From Podochytrium sp. JEL0797 (lineage: Eukaryota; Chytridiomycota; Chytridiomycetes; Chytridiales; Chytriomycetaceae), in NCBI GenBank assembly GCA_027596195.1, contig JADGJG010000608.1, positions 1-15,716 on the forward strand: 15,716 nucleotides of DNA, read 5' to 3'. The notes below the pieces were generated by a model. The model had not been told where the DNA came from and ran no database searches. It worked only from the letters and a program-made list of their open reading frames with translations. Below, in pieces: positions 9,151-15,716 of this stretch (its first letter is position 1; each line of letters begins with the position of its first letter). The position numbers and the translations under genes were made by a program.

Positions 9151-10628
9151 ATGGACTTCTCCCGCCTCCGCGTCAAGACACAGTCATACGAATGGGGCCG
9201 CTTCGGCATGGCGTCCAAAGCCGGTGAACTCGCTTCCGCAGACCCCACGTTCACCGCAGACCCCGAAACCCCTTACGCCGAGGTAAAGATCGTATACTCC
9301 ATTAGTGTGGATATTAAACAAGCTATAGCTGTGGATGGGCACACACCCGAACGCACCTTCGCTCGTGTGGGACACTCTCGCACCCCTCAAGAGCGTGCTG
9401 GATGAACACAACCTGGGAGCCGGAGTTTCCGCCCGCTTTGGCGGTGACCTGCCCTTCCTCTTCAAGGTGCTCTCCATCGGCAAGGCCCTGAGCATCCAGG
9501 CCCATCCCGACAAGACGCGAGCCGCCGCTCTGTTCCAAGAACACCCCACGGTCTACAAGGACCCGAACCACAAGCCCGAAATGGTAATAAACAACGTGTT
9601 GTGTGCACGCACCCACCCCTTGATCTCCAATCCACTTCTAATATTTCGAATCCATACAGGCCATCGCCCTCACCGACTTTGAAGCCCTCATCGGCTTCCG
9701 CCCACTCCCCGAAATCGTCTCCCACCTCGCCCACTTCCCCGAACTCGCCAAATCCCTCCCCACCGCCACCGTCACCTCCTTCACCACAACCCCTACCACC
9801 GCAACCCTCAAATCCCTCTTTGAATCCCTCATGACATCCCCCCCCGCCACCATTGCTGTGCAAATCCGCTCGCTCGTGTCGCGTTTGAAAATCACGGGCC
9901 CGCATGCCGTGGGATCGATTGAGGAGCTGTTGGTGCGGTTGGATTCGCAGTTTCCAGACGATGTGGGCGTGTTTTGTGCCTTGTTGTTGAACTTTGTGAC
10001 GTTGAGGGAGGGAGAGGGGATTTATTTGGCGGCGAATGAGCCGCATGCGTATCTTTCGGGAGGTGGGTACCCCGCCTTTGTTGTTTTTTGATTTTGGGGG
10101 GGGGGGTCCCCAGCGAGTGAGGATTGTGAATGGGGTGGTGTCGAGTGTCTCAGACCCCTTAATTTTAAAATCTCGCGACGACTCACACTTTCTTTCCCCC
10201 AACCCCCACCAGACTGCGTCGAATGCATGGCCGCCTCCGACAACGTTGTCCGCTCAGGCCTCACCCCCAAATTCAAAGACGTGACAACCCTCGTCGACAT
10301 GCTCACCTACAACCACGGCCCGGCCGACTCCCAAATCCTCAAGGGCGACGCCTACAACAACGGCACAACCTCGCTCCTGTACGACCCGCCCATTGAGGAA
10401 TTCAGTATCGTGAGAACGAAACTCGCTGCGGGCGGGGTGGAGGGTTTTGACGGGGTTGCGGGGCCGAGTGTGGTGATTGTGACCAGTGGGGGTGGTAAGG
10501 TGGTCGTGAAGGGGGTGGAGCATGAGGCTGGGCTTGGGTTTGTGTTTTTTGTGGGGGCCGGGGTGGAGGTGACGGTGAAGGGGGAAGGGGCGGAGGGGGT
10601 TACCATGTATCGCGCTTTCTGCGTTTGA
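9151..10628 (+). CDS. MPI: Mannose-6-phosphate isomerase, type I
   Basis: Cytosolic zinc enzyme interconverting fructose-6-phosphate and mannose-6-phosphate. It feeds GDP-mannose for glycosylation and cell-wall mannans. Four exons (9151-9282, 9329-9583, 9660-10062, 10213-10628) give 401 aa, close to the 423 aa human enzyme. The start VKTQSYEWGRFG matches the family N-terminus. Metal ligands expected from the family are present: Gln101 and His103 in QAHPDK, Glu128 in HKPEM, and His258 in YLAANEPHAY (251-260). The intron after LSG splits the codon of Asp264 in GDCVECMAASDN. The C-terminal half is valine/glycine-rich, as expected for the cupin barrel, and ends TMYRAFCV. The ATG lies only 34 bases after the preceding stop. 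The third intron (150 bases) is the longest in the window and carries a G11 run. Confidence 0.96.
10096..10106. repeat. G11 homopolymer in the third MPI intron
   Basis: Eleven consecutive G followed by TCCCC lie in the 150-base intron 10063-10212. Confidence 0.8.
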
Positions 10629-10692
10629 TTTCGTTTTGTGTAATGGTTATAAAGATTTATTTCGATATCAAGTTTCCTTGAATGGAGAGTAT
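10629..10692. other. 64-base convergent gap between MPI and PSMG1-like gene
   Basis: Two stop codons face each other. The only clear signal is AATAAA on the minus strand. For MPI there is only a weak TTATAAAG-type sequence near 10647-10654. Confidence 0.5.
10656..10661 (-). terminator. Poly(A) signal of the PSMG1-like gene
   Basis: TTTATT on the plus strand reads AATAAA on the minus strand, about 30 bases after the stop at 10693-10695. Confidence 0.6.
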
Positions 10693-11352
10693 TCACAAAA
10701 ACAAGGCATTCACAGATGTCTCTGGCTTCCCCGCTTCCTTGTTCACCAACCGAATTCCTTCCAGCTTCTTCTCCAAGCTGCCCGTGCGCACACCAAACAG
10801 GCCCAACACGTTCGTTTCTTGAAACACGGACATGTTGTTGTCTTGCGCAACAAACAGATGACACGGGATATCCATGATTTCGCACTATAGAAACCGGGGG
10901 AACGTTATAAAGCTACACACGATGTGAAGAAGAGAGAGGAAAGGGTCCAAACACATACATGCGTCAACACAGCAGCACCCCATCCCGTCAAAATACTCGG
11001 CGGCCCAAACTTTCTAAACCGCTCCACACCCTTCACATCGCGCTTCACTCCCCTCGAAGTCAACACCGCCACCGCTGCCTCAACCCCCTGCACCTCCTCC
11101 TCCTCATCCTCCTCCATCGCAACAGCGTACGCAAACTTGCGGTCCAACACGACGACACTGTCTGTCGGGGTTGTGCCGATGGCGGCGAATAGCTTCGTGA
11201 GGAGGTCGAGGTGGGAGGTTTGGAGGGCGACGGAGGAGAGGTCGATGGCGAGGACGCCGGGGGAGAGTTGGATGAGGACGGCGCCGGCGCCGGTGCCGAG
11301 GGTGGGTGCCCAGGAGTTGCGTTCCTGTTAAATGGTTGAGTTAATTTAGTGT

Positions 11353-11397
<45 letters not shown>

Positions 11398-11617
11398 GGC
11401 AGAAACACGCAACTGTTTCAACGGCAGCGGCAAGCAGGGAAGCGCACACAATGTTCTCGCTGGGCAGTGAGGAGAGCAGCTTGGCAGCGTCCTTGGAGCA
11501 CGAGACAATGAGCACGCGGCAGGGAGTTGATGATGATGTGGAGGGTGCCGAGATGCAGGCGGCAGTGTCGGTCCAGGCGTTGAAGGGAGTTTCCTTCTCG
11601 TCTTCGTTGGAGTCCAT
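10693..11617 (-). CDS. PSMG1: Proteasome assembly chaperone 1-like protein (PAC1)
   Basis: Three exons in coding order (11617-11414, 11324-10959, 10884-10693) give 253 aa; human PSMG1 is 288 aa. PAC1 pairs with PAC2 to scaffold assembly of the 20S proteasome alpha ring. The best evidence is the C-terminal third: PPSILTGWGAAVLTHCEIMD followed by IPCHLFVAQDNN. This lines up with human QPNIVHDLPAAVLSYCQVW and KIPAILYLCYTD. The rest is divergent: an N-terminal Ser/Thr-rich stretch, then strands such as AVLIQLSPGVLAIDL and VVVLDRKFAYAV, with an acidic loop. The final residues LFL sit where human PAC1 has the HbYX-type IYT that docks on alpha subunits, with Phe in place of Tyr. The first intron contains a long TC repeat. 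An alternative is another member of the PAC1/PAC2 fold; the name is likely but not certain. Confidence 0.68.
11356..11387. repeat. (GA)16 microsatellite in the first PSMG1-like intron
   Basis: Sixteen uninterrupted GA units (TC on the coding strand), followed by a decayed GA-rich tail to about 11397. It fills the middle of an 89-base intron and reads as a pyrimidine tract before the acceptor at 11325-11326. Confidence 0.9.
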
Positions 11618-11925
11618 TGGTGATGTTTTTTGTTTTGCCCAAAACGCGCGTCGAATTCCATTCCCTTCCGGGGACTCAGGCGATGAGACCTTTTATTTAG
11701 ACTCGGACTAGTTTTCGGCACCCTCCTGATCAAGAAAAGCTTCGACACCTTGCCGAGTGCAGAAAGCTTTCGATATCGTTTTTGTCCGAATTTTGTTTTC
11801 TTTGAAAGCCATAGGGAGGTTTTGAATGTCTCTCTTGTGAGATGTTGGGGAAGAAGAATATGCGTTTTAAAACGAGTTTAATGAGCGGCACAAATAAAAG
11901 AGAAGCCAAGCATTTTTTTCTTCGA
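11618..11925. promoter_or_regulatory. Divergent promoter region of PSMG1-like gene and HIR3
   Basis: 308 bases without a supported coding exon lie between two divergent starts. An ACGCGCG patch (11644-11650) resembles the core of MCB/E2F-type cell-cycle elements, which would suit a histone-chaperone gene, but this is a weak match. The rest is A/T-rich. Upstream ATGs in frame with the chosen HIR3 start exist (for example 11842), so part of this region could be an N-terminal extension. Confidence 0.45.
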
Positions 11926-14900
11926 ATGTTCGCGTGTTTGAACTCGACACAGGCGCACACGCAGGCGCGCAGCGGACACTACTCGAAGGAGAAGGAGGTT
12001 GTTTGCTCGCACCTTACTTATTAGTAGTACTCACACGCATCGCATCGCATCAAACAGGTGCAGCAGTGCCTCGACTCGTTCCGCCGTCTTCTGCGGCTGC
12101 AGCACGAGGGCCACGATGCATCCGCTGTGCGCGCAGGATACGCGCTGCTATTTGCGAGTCGCGCTGTGAGCGAGGCCGTCACGGGGGTGCGTTTTGTAGT
12201 TGCCTGCCAGGCCCTGCCAGGCAAACCGCGTCTGACACAAACACACAACCAGGCTGCACCCACGGGCATCCAGGACTCGCCGCTGCACATTCTGCAGTTT
12301 GGCGTCCATGCAAACTACGCGGCCCTTGTTGTGCGAGACGACGTGGCCTTGGCGCGTGAGCACTACAGACAGGTAGCTGTCTCTGCCTAGTACACACTCC
12401 CTTACTCACCCCCCCTACTCACCCACCAACCCCACTCACTCAATCAAGGCCACCGCCGTCGACCCAACGTCCACGGCCACCTGGCTCGCCTTTGCGCGAT
12501 GCGCCCTCGAAACCGCGCAGGTGTCCGACGCCTGCATGGCCTTCGAACGCGCCCTCCACACGGCAAACACAAAAGTCGATTACTGGTATGCCATCAAGGG
12601 CTTGGCAGAGGTACTGCTTCTCGATATCGCGAAAACAAAACACACCCATTCACACACAAAACACATCAAAGGCCACATTCGCTGCCGGCGACTTTGAATC
12701 CTGTCTCCCACTGCTCGAACAAGCACTCCTGCTGAATCCGAGCTACTCTCTCGCTGTGACGATGCGGACTGAGATTGAGAACGAGAAATCCGGAATGTAA
12801 ATACTCCCCTTTCTTTTCGAGTTGCCTAACTCTCTTTTTGAACCAGCCCCACACCCTCCTCCACACGCGTCAAACTACCCGCCCACCCTATTCACTTGCC
12901 CCCACGATCTCTGCGCCTCCCCCACCTCTCCTGGACGAATTACGGCACGGCCCTCCTTTCCGTCCTCCGCATCGAAGACCCAACACGCCTCATCTGCCGC
13001 CCCGTTCGTTTAATTCTCCCCACGACTGACACGGATGCTGCTGCGATTTCTGCACATCAACAACATATGGAAATCGAACACGACGACGAGGACATGATTC
13101 CCGCGTCTCCCTTGTTGACCGAATCTGCAATAATTTCCAGTACTTCCCTTATTGAAGAGGATGATGATGACGATCTTGTTTCGCACGACCTTTTTCTCGT
13201 GGTGCCGCGGCATCCCCCGAAAACCCCGACTCCAATCCCATCCGCAGCTTCCACAAACTCGCGTGCAGCGTCGTCGCCGACCAAAACTCCAACACATTTG
13301 AATCTACTGTCACCGACTCCCGGAGCAGCAGCATCCTCGTCTGTGCAAGACTCTCCAATCAAAGAGAATGATAACCCCACGACTCCGACCACAACGAATC
13401 CACCCACCACTGCAACAACGCCCGTGAAAACATCTTCCCCTTCGAACCTGATGGACGAAACCAACGACGACGACAGCGAAACCATCGACAAAGAAGCACA
13501 ACAAACCCCCGCCCCCACAACGCTTTCGAAACGCAAAAAACGATTCATGGATCTCGAAACACGTACGTCCACGAAACGCAACAAACGATCCGTCCTCTCA
13601 TCCGCGTCCTTCGGAGACGACACGGGCGAAGACGAAGACGCGGACGACCAAGAAGCGGACCATGATTTGCTCACAACGAGTGAGTTTTACGAGGTGGTTG
13701 CGGATGAGGTGTTGCCTACGACGGGACCGTTTCGGGATTTGCGGTATGGTGAGGATGAGGTGTTTGTTGGGGAGGATGTGGGTGGGGGGTGGGTGGATAA
13801 GTTTGCGGGGAGGGTGAAGGCGATTGTGGAGGATGGTGGGGAGAAGGTGGATGTGGGGGAAGTTGTTGTGCATGGGGAAGGGGAGGTGGAGGGCGTGGGT
13901 TTGGAGGAGGAGAGTGGGGAGGAGGAGGGTGGAGTTCGAGAGTATATTGATGGGATTGTGCGGGATGGGGATGGGGATGATGACGATGGAAGTGGGGGGC
14001 ATGATTTGGTGGAGCTGACGCGGGCTTTTTTGGTTCAAGTGGTTCTTGGGGTTGGTTCGGATGAGGAGGTGGCGTTCCGGGATACAGTGTGGCCGAAGGG
14101 TTTGACGCGAACGGTTGTGCAGATTGTGTGCGAGATGCAGACGAAAGGGGTGGGGAGTGGAGTGATTGTGGGTGGCGGAGGGGAAGATGTTGGTTCGGGG
14201 CGGCGGGAGATGGAGGTAACTTTTTTTCGTAACTTTTCTCTTTCTCTCCCTCTCGTTTTTTAACCCGTGTGCATTTGTGACTCTCCTAGTTCGTGTTGTG
14301 TGTCTGCGAGCTCCTGTTTGACCATACTATGCACCTCCACCACGCCGTCTCCAGCGACGCGTATGCCGCGACACTCCAAGTATTGGAGGCGTGGTGGTCC
14401 CTGCTGACCCAAACCATCATTGCAGCGATACCGTCACCACCTCTACCGCATATTCAGCAGCTCATGGGAGACATGGCGTTGTCGTGGTGGGTGCGCAAGT
14501 TGTGGCTGCAAGGTCAACTCGCGGAGCATGTGGGGCATACGGAGGTGGCTGTGGAGGCGTACAAGACTTGTTTAGAGGTTTGTGTGGGGAGGAAAGTTGC
14601 GGCGATTCAGTTGGTGAATTGGTAAACTCGCATTTTTTCCCCAAATGGGTCCGCAAAACTGACAACCCTCCCCCCGAAACTAGTAAATACAACAACGCCA
14701 TCACCCCATCCACCATTAAACACCGACTCCAATCCCTCTCCCTCACGCAATACCTACACACGGCCCACCTCGCCTCCCTACAACCCAACCACCCCCTCGT
14801 CCTCTCCTACCTCCACCCCTTCCTCTTCCAAGACAACACCTTTTCCGCATGGTTCGCGAGCATTCTGTTTCCCGACATGAAATCACACCACCGTGGTGCA

Positions 14901-15633
14901 GACAATGGCGGGGAGTTTGAACTGTGTCTCGGGGACGTGGATCGCAAACGTGTGTTGAGAATGTTGGTGCCGAGTTATGACGCGTTGGAGATGGTTACGG
15001 AAGGGTTTTTGGCGAGGTTGTTTTTGGTGCAGGTTTGTGTGAAGGGGTTGATGGGGAGGGTGGATTTGATGGCGGGGATTGAAGAGGTATATGATGCACC
15101 GTGCGTGTTTTTTGGAGGCAACTCCCCCCTAACTGGTTAAAAACTAGCTCTCTACCCTCCTTGAGTCCCTCCTGGACCTCCTCCAACTCAACGAACCCAC
15201 TGATTTATTCCAAATCCTCCACTCGGACGCAGCCATGCTCCCCGTCCTCGACTTCATGGGCTACGCCTCCCCTTCCACCGTCCACACCTCCTTCATCGCC
15301 ACTACCTTCGCCCTCACCCGCCTCGCATGGACCATCGTCTCGAAATGCGGGTTCCCCAAATACCGCACACATACCCCCCTCGTGACCTTCGCGATCCGCA
15401 GCTGGAGCCTCATGTACTACATCTCACAGAGTCTCGAAACGCGACAGGACGACTGTGTGGGCGTGGATTGGGCGTTTTTGGCGCACGCGCAGTTGGGGGA
15501 GGTGGGGCGTTGTAAAGGGGATGGGGGGAGGGTAGTGAAGATGGTTGTGAGGGGGTGTTTGGGGAAGAAGGGGGGGGAAGGGATGAGTGAGTTGTATCAG
15601 GCTTTTTGTTGTTTGTATGGGGTTTTGAATACG
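11926..15633 (+). CDS. HIR3: HIR complex subunit HIR3/CABIN1 (3' part missing)
   Basis: Scaffold of the HIR (HIRA-UBN-CABIN1) complex, which deposits histone H3.3/H3-H4 independently of replication in the nucleus. Nine exons are supported (11926-11997, 12058-12186, 12253-12372, 12449-12610, 12672-12796, 12847-14215, 14290-14621, 14684-15086, 15148-15633; 1066 aa so far). TPR-like helices occupy about residues 25-205: LRLQHEGHDASAVRAGYALL, then HANYAALVVRDDVALAREHY, then LPLLEQALLLNPSYSLAV. The LSWTNYGTALLSVLR block matches CABIN1 FFTWKCLGESLLAMY. A long Ser/Thr/Pro-rich then acidic linker contains a basic patch near 431 (KRKKRF), a possible NLS. More helical repeats follow (WWVRKLWLQGQLAEHVGHTEVAVEAYKTC, in exon 7), and the end near LYQAFCCLYGVLN is typical of HIR3. 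The start exon is short and its donor (11998 or 12001) and ATG are the least certain parts. The gene continues past the right edge. Confidence 0.87.
12203..12222. repeat. Perfect 10-base tandem duplication in a HIR3 intron
   Basis: CCTGCCAGGC occurs twice in a row inside the intron 12187-12252. Each copy is almost self-complementary. Confidence 0.8.
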
Positions 15634-15716
15634 GTGAGTTCTTTTTTTTTGTTTTACGACGCAGGAAGTTGATTTTTTTTTTTGGGGGGGGGGGGTGTAA
15701 AGGTGGATCATGAGGT
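15634..15716 (+). other. HIR3 intron start and possible next exon at the window edge
   Basis: GTGAGT at 15634 follows exon 9 in phase 0. The next sequence has a T run and a G run (about 15673-15695) that are unlikely to be coding. An AAG acceptor ending at 15702 would start the next exon with GTG GAT CAT GAG. The nearer CAG at 15662-15664 would make a 31-base intron, shorter than any other here. Confidence 0.45.

Noticed and set aside
9462..10202. Long open frame (246 codons) on the minus strand across MPI exon 3
   Set aside because: It is antisense to conserved MPI sequence including the EPHAY metal-binding motif. Its Gly-rich translation is what the C-rich coding strand produces in reverse.
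12036..12050. (CGCAT)3 repeat before the HIR3 exon 2 acceptor
   Set aside because: Only three short units inside an intron. Most likely chance, with no sign of array or function.
13057..13674. Long open frame (205 codons) on the minus strand within HIR3
   Set aside because: It lies opposite the HIR3 linker exon. Low-complexity Ser/Val translation with no recognisable domain; a consequence of base composition.
1..15716. Mobile elements, CRISPR arrays, tRNA or rRNA genes, viral insertions
   Set aside because: I looked for transposase-like or reverse-transcriptase-like frames, terminal repeats, spaced repeats and cloverleaf sequences and saw none. Nearly all the DNA is accounted for by the eight genes.

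Overview
The window is nuclear DNA of a small-genome, flagellated eukaryote. The best fit is a zoosporic (chytrid-type) fungus. The evidence is eight protein genes packed almost end to end, and 45 complete introns of about 46-150 bases (most 50-70) with GT...AG ends and CTAAY-like branch sites. Conserved fungal/metazoan housekeeping genes (exocyst, mannose-6-phosphate isomerase, histone chaperone, proteasome chaperone) sit beside proteins otherwise associated with motile cilia. There are no bacterial operons, tRNA or rRNA genes, CRISPR arrays or recognisable mobile elements. The species cannot be named from the sequence.

Layout from left to right: (1) 55-1898 (+), C-terminal two thirds of exocyst subunit Sec10/EXOC5, cut by the left edge. 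(2) 1980-2911 (+), a six-exon, two-membrane-span protein matching TMEM249, an auxiliary subunit of the sperm CatSper calcium channel. (3) 2946-3619 (+), a universal stress protein. (4) 3650-6399 (-), adenylate kinase 7 (AK7), complete in 11 exons with a C-terminal Dpy-30 motif. (5) 6486-9116 (+), a ten-exon IQ-motif protein I cannot name, divergent from AK7 across 86 bases. (6) 9151-10628 (+), type I mannose-6-phosphate isomerase. (7) 10693-11617 (-), a PAC1/PSMG1-like proteasome assembly chaperone. (8) 11926 to the right edge (+), HIR3/CABIN1, a TPR scaffold of the HIR histone H3.3 chaperone, cut by the right edge. All exon models were built by hand from reading frame, splice-site phase and protein similarity recalled from memory. 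Every internal junction keeps the frame.

Three neighbouring genes (TMEM249-like, AK7, IQ protein) point to the zoospore flagellum; the other five are housekeeping genes. Two divergent pairs (AK7/IQ and PSMG1/HIR3) probably share promoters. Two convergent pairs (USP/AK7 and MPI/PSMG1) have stop codons only 30 and 64 bases apart.

The most unusual signal is compositional. In many exons the coding strand is strongly C-rich after the 3' splice site and strongly G-rich before the next 5' splice site. The sign flips inside the exon, resets at the next one, and follows the coding strand for genes on either strand. The TMEM249 homologue outside animals, the unnamed IQ protein beside AK7, and the 34-base gaps between same-strand genes are the other points worth following up.
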